A stretch of 33,049 nucleotides of DNA from Deltaproteobacteria bacterium (lineage in GTDB: Bacteria > Desulfobacterota > Syntrophobacteria > Syntrophobacterales > Syntrophobacteraceae): assembly GCA_012517775.1 (NCBI GenBank), contig JAAYUJ010000738.1:1-33049 (forward strand). The letters are read 5' to 3'. This document shows positions 17,726 to 26,868 of this stretch, in pieces. The notes under the pieces are model-generated. The model saw nothing but the letters and a program-made list of their open reading frames with translations. It had not been told where the DNA came from and did not search any database. Numbering within the stretch: the stretch's first letter is position 1; every line of letters starts with the position of its first letter. The position numbers were made by a program, and so were the translations under genes.

Positions 17726-17854
17726 CAAAGATGATGGTGCAGGGCTAATTCAGCTCCCATCCTGGTTCTCTACTGTGATCCCGTATTTTCTAAGGGACAA
17801 CAGATGACCGGGCAAATCCGGTCGTGATCAGTTCTGCAATGGACGACAGAATTT

Positions 17855-17912
17855 GATGTGGGCAACCGGCTTAGGGTGCAATTCATCCCGTGGAGGTGGA
17901 AAAGAGCGATAT
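17855..17912 (+). pseudogene. Short remnant of the 3' end of an RNB exoribonuclease gene
   Basis: GATGTGGGCAACCGGCTTAGGGTGCAATTCATCCCGTGGAGGTGGAAAAGAGCGATAT vs 10297-10354 GATGTGGGAAGCCGGCTCAGGGTGCAGCTCATCCACACAGATGTGGAGAAGGGGTATAT. Confidence 0.75.
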
Positions 17913-18045
17913 GCCGGGAATGACACTCGAGGACTTTGGCAACATGCTTTGCATGGGCACTGCAATGAATCTGAACGGGGAGATCGGCTGTGTAAAAGAC
18001 AGTAAAAGAGACCAGCCCATCTCAAAAACCAGAGGGGAGGCAAAC

Positions 18046-18195
18046 ATGCTGTGGACCATAGGTGCGATTCTATTGATTTTGTGGCTGCTGGGACTGGTAA
18101 GTGGCTACACGATGGGCGGAGTCATTCACGCCCTGCTCGTCATCGCCATCATCGTGGTGCTGGTCCGGATTATCCAGGGGCGAAGACCCGTGTAG
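18046..18195 (+). CDS. lmo0937-like small membrane protein
   Basis: 49 aa MLWTIGAILLILWLLGLVSGYTMGGVIHALLVIAIIVVLVRIIQGRRPV with upstream AGAGGGGAGG. Confidence 0.85.
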   Translation: MLWTIGAILLILWLLGLVSGYTMGGVIHALLVIAIIVVLVRIIQGRRPV

Positions 18196-18415
18196 CCTTC
18201 TGGACCCATGCCGGAGAAGCTGAGGCATTAGACGGAGGTGAACCTGATTCTTGTCATTCAAGGTCAAAAGCCCCGGTGGCGACCATGAAATGACCCCGTT
18301 CAGCAGGGCACCGGGCGGAGTTTTCCGGCTTGCCCGCATTCTCTGTTGCGGCACTTTTTCCCCGGTGGGCCGCTCGCGCCGGAGGCTCACTGGTTTCTCC
18401 GAAGGAGGAGACGAG

Positions 18416-18637
18416 ATGAGCGCACTCAAGATCTTGGCCATCGTGCTGATTGTAGCCGGTATCGCGGGGCTGCTGTATGGCAAGTTCAGCTACACCAAGG
18501 AAACTCACGACATCAAGCTGGGCCCGCTCGAGATGTCGCTTGCGGAGAAGCAGACGGTCAACGTCCCTGCCTGGGCCGGCGTGGCGGCAATAGTCTGTGG
18601 TGGTGCGCTTCTGCTCTATGGGAGCAAGAAGAGCTAG
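18416..18637 (+). CDS. DUF3185-like small membrane protein
   Basis: 73 aa MSALKILAIVLIVAGIAGLLYGKFSYTKETHDIKLGPLEMSLAEKQTVNVPAWAGVAAIVCGGALLLYGSKKS; GAAGGAGG ribosome-binding site. Confidence 0.8.
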   Translation: MSALKILAIVLIVAGIAGLLYGKFSYTKETHDIKLGPLEMSLAEKQTVNVPAWAGVAAIVCGGALLLYGSKKS

Positions 18638-18714
18638 CTCCAGAATTAGAACCGCCTCATCCCCCCAATGACTCCAGAGTTGGGTGAAAGTTCACTCAAA
18701 GAAGGCAAATCACC

Positions 18715-19203
18715 ATGAAGAGGTTCGGAATTATTCTCGGCAGCGGAATCCTTTTGGCTATCGTGCTCTTCGGGTGGTGGGTCTTCAGTCGCCCCGAACG
18801 CGGCGCGACCGGCGAGGTCAGCACGCATTTTCGCTTGCTTGGGCCTAACGACAAGATCGTAATCGACGGTTTCGATGACCCCAAAGTCCAGGGCGTCGCC
18901 TGTCACATCTCCCGTGCGCAAACGGGAGGGATGAAAGGCGAATTTGGCGTGGCGGAGGACACGAGTGACGCCGGCATCGCCTGTCGTCAGGTCGGCCCGA
19001 TCAAGATCATTGGCGAGCTCAAGGACGGCGAGCGCGTCTTTGACGAGCACCGCAGCCTCGTGTTCAAGAGGCTTCAGGTCGTGCGTTTCTTTGACCGCGA
19101 GCGCAATGTGCTGGTTTACGTGGCCTACAGCCACCGGGTTATCGAGGGTAGCCCGAAGAACAGCATCAGTACGGTGCCGATCATGGGGTGGCCGGCACCC
19201 TAG
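18715..19203 (+). CDS. CreA family protein
   Basis: 162 aa; N-terminal TM/signal, DKIVIDGFDDPKVQGVACHISRAQTGGMKGEFGVAEDTSDAGIACRQVGPI. Confidence 0.9.
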   Translation: MKRFGIILGSGILLAIVLFGWWVFSRPERGATGEVSTHFRLLGPNDKIVIDGFDDPKVQGVACHISRAQTGGMKGEFGVAEDTSDAGIACRQVGPIKIIGELKDGERVFDEHRSLVFKRLQVVRFFDRERNVLVYVAYSHRVIEGSPKNSISTVPIMGWPAP

Positions 19204-19321
19204 ATTCGTTGCGCGGCCTGAATTGAGCTTTTGAAGAGACTCTTCATCCTCTGCCTTCCCGAAACCGGAGGGTATGAAAGCGGCAATTCAAGGACTTTCT
19301 TCAATGGAAGCGTAGGTCGCC

Positions 19322-20209
19322 ATGAAAACCATCAGCCCGAAAATAGCCGTGAGCGCAGCACTTGTTCTTGTCCTGTGCGGTTGCGCCCAAACCGGTGGTC
19401 AGCAGAATTCGCCTACGGCCACGGGAGTCGTCAATTCCTACCGGGTTGTCTACTCAACCGTTACCGGGTGCGTCCCCCATGACTTTTCGGCCGACTTCGG
19501 GCAAACGGGGGAGGTTGTGGCCTGCCTAGAAAGGAGCCTGGCCGTGAATGAAGGCGCCCGAGGCATAATATTGGCCGAACTGACCCGCCTCTACTTTAGC
19601 CTGGGGGAGGAGACGGCAAAAAAACATGAGCGGCTGGCGTGGTATGAGAAGGGACGCCATCACGCTGAGCTTCTGTGCCGGGAAGAGCCTAAACGGGTGG
19701 AAGGCTACTATTGGCTCGCTCTCAATCTTTGCGGCATCTGTCAGCTTAGCCCGGCGGGGCGGGCACTTTCCATAGTCCCAATGATTGCGGAAAATCTCGA
19801 ACTTGCGCTTGCCATCGATGCATCCTACGATCAGGGTGGGCCGCTTCGCGTCCTTGGCCGCATACGCTGTAAAGCACCGCCCTGGCCCCTGTCGGAAGGC
19901 GATCTCAAACAGTCGTTGAACCTGCTGCGCATTGCAGCCAAAATTGCCCCGGATAACAGCACCAATCACCTTTACCTGGCTGAAACCCTCATCCAGCTTG
20001 GTGAAGCCGAAGAGGCCTGCACGGAGCTGGACCGGGTCCTTGACTCCAAATTCCATGCCTCCTCGCCCAGCGGACTTGAAGAGGACCAGGCGCAGGCAGT
20101 TGCCCTCATGACCAAGTGCAGCCCGACACTCGGGAAAAATGCTCCGGGAAAAGGCAAGAGCTTTGCCAGCGCCATGAAGGACTCTGCGAAACATGGCGTT
20201 GCCAAATGA
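19322..20209 (+). CDS. Lipoprotein with TPR-like repeats
   Basis: 295 aa; lipobox VLVLCGCAQ; helical-repeat region (NHLYLAETLIQLGEAEEACTELDRVLDSKF). Confidence 0.75.
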   Translation: MKTISPKIAVSAALVLVLCGCAQTGGQQNSPTATGVVNSYRVVYSTVTGCVPHDFSADFGQTGEVVACLERSLAVNEGARGIILAELTRLYFSLGEETAKKHERLAWYEKGRHHAELLCREEPKRVEGYYWLALNLCGICQLSPAGRALSIVPMIAENLELALAIDASYDQGGPLRVLGRIRCKAPPWPLSEGDLKQSLNLLRIAAKIAPDNSTNHLYLAETLIQLGEAEEACTELDRVLDSKFHASSPSGLEEDQAQAVALMTKCSPTLGKNAPGKGKSFASAMKDSAKHGVAK

Positions 20210-20227
20210 TAAATTGAACCGAGCCCG

Positions 20228-20366
20228 GTTCATGAGGCTTCAGGTCGTGCGCTTTTTTGACCGCGAGTGCAATGTGCTGGTCTACGTGGCGGAGAGCGAC
20301 CGGGTGATCGGGGGAAGCCTGGAGAACAGCATCAGCACGGCGCCGAACATGGGGGTGGCCGGCACC
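20228..20366 (+). pseudogene. Duplicated 3' end of a creA gene
   Basis: About 139 bp parallel to 19061-19198 (MRLQVVRFFDRECNVLVYVAESDRVIGGSLENSISTAPNMGVAGT vs KRLQVVRFFDRERNVLVYVAYSHRVIEGSPKNSISTVPIMGWPAP). Confidence 0.9.
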
Positions 20367-20464
20367 ATACATTCGAACTGCCCGGCCTGGATGCCGGCGT
20401 GCACTGGCATGGTGGATTTACTTTTATAGAAACGCTGAAGCCGCAATGCTCAGGGGGAACCATC

Positions 20465-22354
20465 ATGAACCTGGAAAGACGATATCCCATCGGTGCCGAG
20501 GTGCAGCCGAACGGGGGCGCCCATTTTCGCGTCTGGGCGCCTCGCCCGAGGAAGGTGGAAGTGGTGCTTGAGGCCGGCCCCGGGGCCCCGGCAACCGTAC
20601 AACTGAAACCGCAGGCGGAAGGATACTTTGCGGGCCTGGTCCCGCAGGCCGCTGAGGGCACGCGCTATCGCTTCCGGCTGGATGACGCCGGGTGCTTTCC
20701 TGACCCGGTGTCGCGGCATCAGCCGGACGGGCCCCACGGAGCGTCCCAGGTGGTGGATCCTTCGCGTTTCGGGTGGAACGACAGCGGGTGGCAGGGCGCC
20801 GGCCTCGGGGGCCAGGTCATTTACGAAATGCACATCGGGACCTTCACGCGAGAAGGGACATGGCAGGCCGCTCAGCGGGAGCTCGCTGAGTTGGCTGACT
20901 TCGGAATCACCCTGCTTGAAGTGATGCCTGTGGCTGATTTTCCCGGCCGCTTCGGGTGGGGCTACGACGGAGTCGGGCAGTTCGCTCCGGTTCGGCTGTA
21001 TGGCGAGCCGGACGATTTCCGCCGTTTCGTGGACGAAGCTCATGGCGCCGGCTTGGGGGTGATTCTCGACGTAGTCTACAACCATTTCGGCCCGGACGGG
21101 AATTACCTGAATGAGTTTTCGCCCGACTATTTCGCGGACAAGTACAAGGACGAGTGGGGACCGACCATCAATTTTGATAGCGCGAAGGCCGGTCCGGTGC
21201 GCGAATTCTTCCTCACCAACGCCGTGTACTGGATCGAGGAGTTCCACATCGACGGACTGCGGCTGGACGCCACGCAGCAGATCTTCGACGCCTCGCCGGA
21301 AAACATCATAGCGGCCATCGGAAAACGCGTGCGGGAAGCGGCGCGCGGGAGGAAGACGATCATCGTGGCGGAAAACGAGCCGCAACTCACGAAGCTGGTG
21401 CGTTCGATCGAGAGCGGTGGCTACGGGCTGGACGCTCTCTGCAATGACGACTTCCATCACAGCGCCATGGTTGCCATGACCGGACGCAACGAAGCCTACT
21501 ACACCGACTACCTGGGCAAGCCGCAGGAGTTCATATCCATGGTGAAGTACGGCTATCTCTACCAGGGACAGCGGTACAAATGGCAGAAGCAGCGCCGCGG
21601 CACACCCGACCTCAGGCTGCCTCCGGCGAAATTCGTAACCTATATCCAGAATCACGATCAAATCGCCAATTCCGGCCGTGGCGAACGGGTGCAGTTCATG
21701 ACCAGCCCCGGACGGTTGAGGGCGATGACCGCGCTCATGCTGCTCGCCCCTGGGACCCCCATGCTCTTTCAAGGGCAGGAGTTCGCATCATCAAGTCCGT
21801 TCTATTATTTTGCGGACTACAAGTCTGATCTAGCCAGGCTGGTGGGGGAAGGGCGAGCGAAGTCCCTGGCGCAGTTCCGCAGTCTGGCCACGAGCGAGAT
21901 GCTGCCATGCCTTGCCGACCCGGCGAATCCATTTACATTCGAGCGGTGCAAGCTTGATTTCAGCGAGCGCGAACGCAACCGGCGATCTTACGATCTGCAC
22001 AGGGACCTGCTGCGTTTGCGCCGCGAAGATCCCGTCTTCAGCGCCCAAACTCCGGGCGGTGTGGATGGGGCCGTGCTCGCCGAAGAGTGCCTGATGCTGC
22101 GCTTTTTCGGCGGGTTGGGCGACGACCGCCTGCTGCTGGTGAACTTCGGACGCGATCTGCACCTGGACCCTGCGCCGGAGCCTCTGCTCGCACCGCCGGA
22201 TGGAATGACATGGCAGACCTTGTGGTCGAGCGAGGATCCCCGGTACGGCGGCAACGGGACGCCCCGTCTCGATTCCAAGGACAACTGGCGCATCCCGGGG
22301 CATGCCGCGGTAGCCATGCATCCAACGAAGAGGGGCAAGAAAAGGAATGGCTGA
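20465..22354 (+). CDS. treZ: Malto-oligosyltrehalose trehalohydrolase (GH13)
   Basis: MNLERRYPIGAEVQPNGGAHFRVWAPRPRKVEVVLE; MHIGTFTREGTWQAA; LGVILDVVYNHFGPDGNYL; IDGLRLDATQQIFD; VAENEPQ; YIQNHDQIANSGRGER. Confidence 0.92.
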   Translation: MNLERRYPIGAEVQPNGGAHFRVWAPRPRKVEVVLEAGPGAPATVQLKPQAEGYFAGLVPQAAEGTRYRFRLDDAGCFPDPVSRHQPDGPHGASQVVDPSRFGWNDSGWQGAGLGGQVIYEMHIGTFTREGTWQAAQRELAELADFGITLLEVMPVADFPGRFGWGYDGVGQFAPVRLYGEPDDFRRFVDEAHGAGLGVILDVVYNHFGPDGNYLNEFSPDYFADKYKDEWGPTINFDSAKAGPVREFFLTNAVYWIEEFHIDGLRLDATQQIFDASPENIIAAIGKRVREAARGRKTIIVAENEPQLTKLVRSIESGGYGLDALCNDDFHHSAMVAMTGRNEAYYTDYLGKPQEFISMVKYGYLYQGQRYKWQKQRRGTPDLRLPPAKFVTYIQNHDQIANSGRGERVQFMTSPGRLRAMTALMLLAPGTPMLFQGQEFASSSPFYYFADYKSDLARLVGEGRAKSLAQFRSLATSEMLPCLADPANPFTFERCKLDFSERERNRRSYDLHRDLLRLRREDPVFSAQTPGGVDGAVLAEECLMLRFFGGLGDDRLLLVNFGRDLHLDPAPEPLLAPPDGMTWQTLWSSEDPRYGGNGTPRLDSKDNWRIPGHAAVAMHPTKRGKKRNG

Positions 22355-24377
22355 CCTGATTCGAGTTCTTCGCAAGTGCGAGTTATGCGATCCGGAATCG
22401 GACCCCCACATGATGGAAGAGTGGCTCGTCACCAACGGGCTCGGCGGGTACGCGTCTGGAACCGTGACCGGCGCCATCACCCGTCGCTATCACGGGCTGT
22501 TGATCGCCGCCCTGCCCAATCCGCTGGGCCGCATGATGATGCTGAACGGACTCTCCGAGCGCCTGCGCCTGCCGGACCGCCGCGTGGTGTACACGGGCGC
22601 GGAGGAGCTCGCGGGCATCTCACCGGAGGCGACCCTTGCCCTCAGTGAGTTTCGGCTGGAAGCCGGACTGCCGGTGTGGCGCTACGAGGTGGGTGGGTTC
22701 GTTCTCGAAAAACGCCTTTTTCTTCTGTACCGGCAGAACACCGTGCACGTGACGTATCTTCTGCTCTCCGGGGAAGGCAAGCTGCGGTTAGGGCTCCGGC
22801 CGGCGATGCATTTCCGTTCGCACGATGCGCCCGTCAGCCAGCCGCCTTCGACGTATTATAGGTTATCCGTGCGTGAGGACCAGTTCGAGATCACGGGCGC
22901 TGCGGACCTGCCCGTGCTGCGGCTCATCGTTCACGGTCCGTCGATCGCGTTTACGTTCGACCGCAAGGAAACATCGTTGATTCCCTATCGCACCGAGCGC
23001 GACCGCGGATACGAGTGGCAGGGGTCACTTTGGAGTCCCGGTTACTTCCGTGCTGATCTGGGCGAGGGCGACAGGACGACGCTCGTGGCGTCAACCGAGG
23101 AGTGGGGCACGATTCGCGCGCTGTCACCGGAAGGGGCTTTCCGGGCAGAGCTGGATCGCCGCAAGCTGCTGCTGAACATTGCTCCACCTCAAGCACAGAT
23201 GGGACCGGCCGCGGAACTGGTGCTCGCCGCCGATCAGTTCCTCATCACGCCCGCCGGCCGCGTGGAAGACGCACGTGTGCGGGTCTCCGGCGAGGAGATG
23301 CGGACCGTTATCGCGGGGTACCCCTGGTTCACGGACTGGGGCCGCGACACCATGATCAGTCTGGAGGGACTCACGCTGATGACCGGCCGCAGAGACGAGG
23401 CAGGCCGGATACTGCGGACGTTTGCCCATTACGTGCGCGATGGACTGATCCCCAATATGTTCCCAGAAGGCGAGAAGGACGGCCTCTATCATACCGCCGA
23501 CGCAACGCTTTGGTTTTTCCACGCCGTCCACCGATACGTGCAGATCACCAACGACCGCACGACGCTGAAGCTGCTGCTGCCTAAGCTGGTGGAAATCATC
23601 GAGCATCACCGGAACGGAACGCGGTTCGGCATCGGCATGGACCTCAAGGACGCGCTGCTGCGCCAGGGGCAGCAAGGATATCAGCTCACCTGGATGGACG
23701 CCAAGGTGGGAGACTGGGTGGTGACGCCGCGGCGGGGCAAAGCGGTGGAGATCAACGCCCTCTGGTACAACGCCCTGCGGTTGATGGAGGGGTGGCTGAA
23801 GGAAGCGGACCAGGATGCCCCCATGCGCCGCATGAACGAGACGGCCAATCGTGTGCGAGAGTCTTTCAACCAAAGGTTCTGGTATGAACAGGGGGGCTAT
23901 CTCTACGACGTGGTGGACGCGGAAAACGGCGGCAGCGACGACGCATGCCGTCCGAACCAGATTTTCGCGATCTCGCTCGATCACCCGGTGCTCGACGAAG
24001 CCCGATGGAAACCCGTGATGGACGTGGTGACAAACCGCCTGCTCACGCCCGTTGGGTTGCGTTCTCTCGCGCCCGGACACCCGGATTACAAGGCGAAATA
24101 CTACGGAGACCTGCGCTCTCGCGATGCCTCATATCATCAGGGCACTGTGTGGGCATGGCTGATCGGGCCCTACGTGGATGCGTGGCGAAAGCTGAATCCG
24201 GGCAAGGAGGCGGAGGCCCGGCGATTCCTGGCAGGCTTCACGGCACACCTGGACGAGGCCTGCATCGGTTCGGTCAGCGAGGTCTTCGATGCCGAAGCGC
24301 CATACACGCCGCGCGGTTGCCTGGCACAGGCGTGGAGTGTGGCGGAGGTGCTGCGCTGCTGGGTGAATACGGCATGA
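22347..24377 (+). CDS. Glycogen debranching enzyme (amylo-alpha-1,6-glucosidase, GDE C-type)
   Basis: 676 aa; EEWLVTNGLGGYASGTVTGAITRRYHGLLIAALP; PWFTDWGRDTMISLEGLTL; YHTADATLWFFHAV. Confidence 0.92.
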   Translation: MADLIRVLRKCELCDPESDPHMMEEWLVTNGLGGYASGTVTGAITRRYHGLLIAALPNPLGRMMMLNGLSERLRLPDRRVVYTGAEELAGISPEATLALSEFRLEAGLPVWRYEVGGFVLEKRLFLLYRQNTVHVTYLLLSGEGKLRLGLRPAMHFRSHDAPVSQPPSTYYRLSVREDQFEITGAADLPVLRLIVHGPSIAFTFDRKETSLIPYRTERDRGYEWQGSLWSPGYFRADLGEGDRTTLVASTEEWGTIRALSPEGAFRAELDRRKLLLNIAPPQAQMGPAAELVLAADQFLITPAGRVEDARVRVSGEEMRTVIAGYPWFTDWGRDTMISLEGLTLMTGRRDEAGRILRTFAHYVRDGLIPNMFPEGEKDGLYHTADATLWFFHAVHRYVQITNDRTTLKLLLPKLVEIIEHHRNGTRFGIGMDLKDALLRQGQQGYQLTWMDAKVGDWVVTPRRGKAVEINALWYNALRLMEGWLKEADQDAPMRRMNETANRVRESFNQRFWYEQGGYLYDVVDAENGGSDDACRPNQIFAISLDHPVLDEARWKPVMDVVTNRLLTPVGLRSLAPGHPDYKAKYYGDLRSRDASYHQGTVWAWLIGPYVDAWRKLNPGKEAEARRFLAGFTAHLDEACIGSVSEVFDAEAPYTPRGCLAQAWSVAEVLRCWVNTA

Positions 24378-24398
24378 TATTGCAGAAAGGAGCCCTAA

Positions 24399-26840
24399 AT
24401 GATGGACCGATTTATTTGTATTCATGGGCATTTTTATCAACCCCCCAGGGAAAGCCCCTGGCTGGAGGCCATTGAGATCCAGGATTCGGCCTTCCCTTAC
24501 CACGACTGGAACGAGCGGATTTCAGCCGAATGCTACGCGGCAAACGCCGTATCGAGAATCTGGGACACGGAAGGACGAATCGCCCAACTCGTGAACAATT
24601 ATGCCAGTATAAGCTTCAACTTCGGTCCGACTGTCTTGCTCTGGATGCAGAAGTATGCCACCGAAGCGTATGAGGCCATTCTGGAGGCTGACAGGCAGAG
24701 TGTGGAGAAATTCTCCGGCCATGGAAATGCTTTGGCCCAAGCATACAACCACATGATCCTGCCGCTGGCCAACAGTCGCGACAAAAACACCCAGATCATC
24801 TGGGGAATAAAGGATTTTGAGTATCGCTTTGGACGCAAGCCCGAAGGGTTGTGGCTCCCGGAGGCGGCTGTAGATCTTGAATCCCTGGACATCATGGCAC
24901 AACACGGCATCGGATTTGCCATACTTTCCCCCAGTCAGGCACGGCAGGTTCGGCCCATTGATGGTAATGAATGGCAAGACGTGAGTGGCGGAAGAATCGA
25001 CCCCGGCATGGCCTACCGGGTGTCGCTGCCGTCAGGCCGCGTCATGGCCCTGTTCTTTTACGACGGCCCCATTTCACAGGCTCTGGCGTTTGAAGGATTA
25101 CTCAACAACGGAGAGGCCTTTGCCAACAGACTGCTGTCCGCTTTCCCCGACGACCGTTCTTCTCCCCGCCTCGTCCACATCGCAACGGATGGCGAAAGCT
25201 ACGGGCATCACCATCGCGGGGGCGACATGGCCCTCGCTCACGCGCTCCAATACATCGAGTCCAATGGACTTGCGCAGTTGACCAATTATGGCCGGTACCT
25301 GGACGAACACCCACCGGCGCACGAAGTGGAAATCTTTGAGAACAGCTCCTGGAGTTGCGCTCACGGCATAGAACGTTGGCGGTCGGATTGCGGATGCAAC
25401 AGCGGCGGCCATCCTGGTTGGAACCAGGGTTGGCGAGCCCCCCTGCGTGCTGCCCTGGACTGGCTCCGGGATGCCGTGAATCCGCCTTTTGAACAAGTGG
25501 CCGGACGGTTTCTCACCGATCCGTGGGCGGCCCGGGACGACTACATCGACATCATCGTGGACCGATCACCCGACCGCGTCAGTGCGTTTCTGACCCGCCA
25601 CGCGACCCGCCCATTGAGCTCCGAGGACGAGATCACGGTCCTGAGGCTCATGGAGTTCCAACGCCACGCCATGCTCATGTACACAAGCTGTGGTTGGTTT
25701 TTTGACGAGCTCTCCGGGATTGAAACAGTTCAGGTCATCCAATATGCCGGCAGGGTTCTTCAGCTAGCCGACCAGCTTTTTAGCGAGGCCTTCGAACCTG
25801 GCTTTCTCGAAAAGCTTGAACTTGCCAGGAGCAACATTCCTGAACATGGTAACGGCCGCATCATTTACGACAAATTGGTCAGGCCTGCCATGCTCGATAT
25901 GAAAGATGTGGGCGCCCACTATGCCTTGAGCTCGCTGTTTCAGGATATCGGCGAACGCAGCTCGATCTATGCCTATTCCGCCACCCGGGAGGACTACCGC
26001 AGCTTTCAGGTGGGAGGCTCAAGGCTCGTAATCGGGCGGGCCACTGTCACTTCAGAGGTTACGCGCATATCCTCCAGCTTGTGCTTTGGCGTTCTGCATC
26101 TTGGTGACCACAGCATCGCCTGCGGCACCGGTGAATATCAGGGCGCGCAAAAATATGAAGCGCTGGCCAAAGAGATTTCAGCAGCTTTCGCCGGAGCTGA
26201 CTTCCCCAAGACCATCCTTCTGCTGGGTAAATACTTCGGGACGTCCACGTATTCTCTGACCTCGTTGTTTGCCGATGAGCGACGAAAAGTCCTGAACATC
26301 ATCATGGGGCCGACTCTGAGAGAGGCTGAAGCTGCATACAGCTCGATTTATGAGCACCATGCTCCCTTGATTCGCTTTCTGACCGGGTCCGGCGCGCCAC
26401 GGCCCCAAGTCCTGTCGGTCGCCGCGGACTTGTGCTTGAATGCCAAGCTTCGCGGAGTGCTTCGAGGGGACGGGCTTGACCCCGAAGTCGTAAGACCTCT
26501 TCTGGAAGAAGCTCGTTTGGCCGGTGCAACTCTGGATGCGACTGCTCTTGGCCTGTTACTGGCCGTCAACATCGAGCGTCTGGCCGAACAACTTCTCGAG
26601 CATCCTGACGAGCTTTCTCGCCTGGAGAGGTTGAATAAGGCTGCTAAGTTGGTCCGGACCTTGCCGTTCGAGGTCAATCTCTGGAAAACCCAAAACATCT
26701 GCTACAAGATCCTTCACTCATGTTGCTCGGACTTCAGGGAGAAGGCCGACTCGGGCGACGAGAATGCGCGTGCATGGATACACAGTTCCATGGTTTTGGC
26801 TGAGAATTTTCGAATCCGGATGCCCTCAAGGCTGCTTTAG
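24399..26840 (+). CDS. GH57-like glycoside hydrolase (DUF3536 type)
   Basis: 813 aa; FICIHGHFYQPPRESPWLEAIEIQDSAFPYHDWNERISAECYAANAVSRI; EGLWLPEAAVDLESLDIMAQHGI; DGESYGHHHRGGDMAL. Confidence 0.9.
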   Translation: MMDRFICIHGHFYQPPRESPWLEAIEIQDSAFPYHDWNERISAECYAANAVSRIWDTEGRIAQLVNNYASISFNFGPTVLLWMQKYATEAYEAILEADRQSVEKFSGHGNALAQAYNHMILPLANSRDKNTQIIWGIKDFEYRFGRKPEGLWLPEAAVDLESLDIMAQHGIGFAILSPSQARQVRPIDGNEWQDVSGGRIDPGMAYRVSLPSGRVMALFFYDGPISQALAFEGLLNNGEAFANRLLSAFPDDRSSPRLVHIATDGESYGHHHRGGDMALAHALQYIESNGLAQLTNYGRYLDEHPPAHEVEIFENSSWSCAHGIERWRSDCGCNSGGHPGWNQGWRAPLRAALDWLRDAVNPPFEQVAGRFLTDPWAARDDYIDIIVDRSPDRVSAFLTRHATRPLSSEDEITVLRLMEFQRHAMLMYTSCGWFFDELSGIETVQVIQYAGRVLQLADQLFSEAFEPGFLEKLELARSNIPEHGNGRIIYDKLVRPAMLDMKDVGAHYALSSLFQDIGERSSIYAYSATREDYRSFQVGGSRLVIGRATVTSEVTRISSSLCFGVLHLGDHSIACGTGEYQGAQKYEALAKEISAAFAGADFPKTILLLGKYFGTSTYSLTSLFADERRKVLNIIMGPTLREAEAAYSSIYEHHAPLIRFLTGSGAPRPQVLSVAADLCLNAKLRGVLRGDGLDPEVVRPLLEEARLAGATLDATALGLLLAVNIERLAEQLLEHPDELSRLERLNKAAKLVRTLPFEVNLWKTQNICYKILHSCCSDFREKADSGDENARAWIHSSMVLAENFRIRMPSRLL

Positions 26841-26868
26841 AATTCCATTTTGACAGGGAAGCCGCTTC

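Noticed and set aside
20450-21772. 440-aa minus-strand ORF opposite treZ
   Set aside because: Antisense shadow of the GH13 reading frame.
23124-24080. 318-aa minus-strand ORF opposite the debranching enzyme
   Set aside because: Antisense shadow; no domain recognised.
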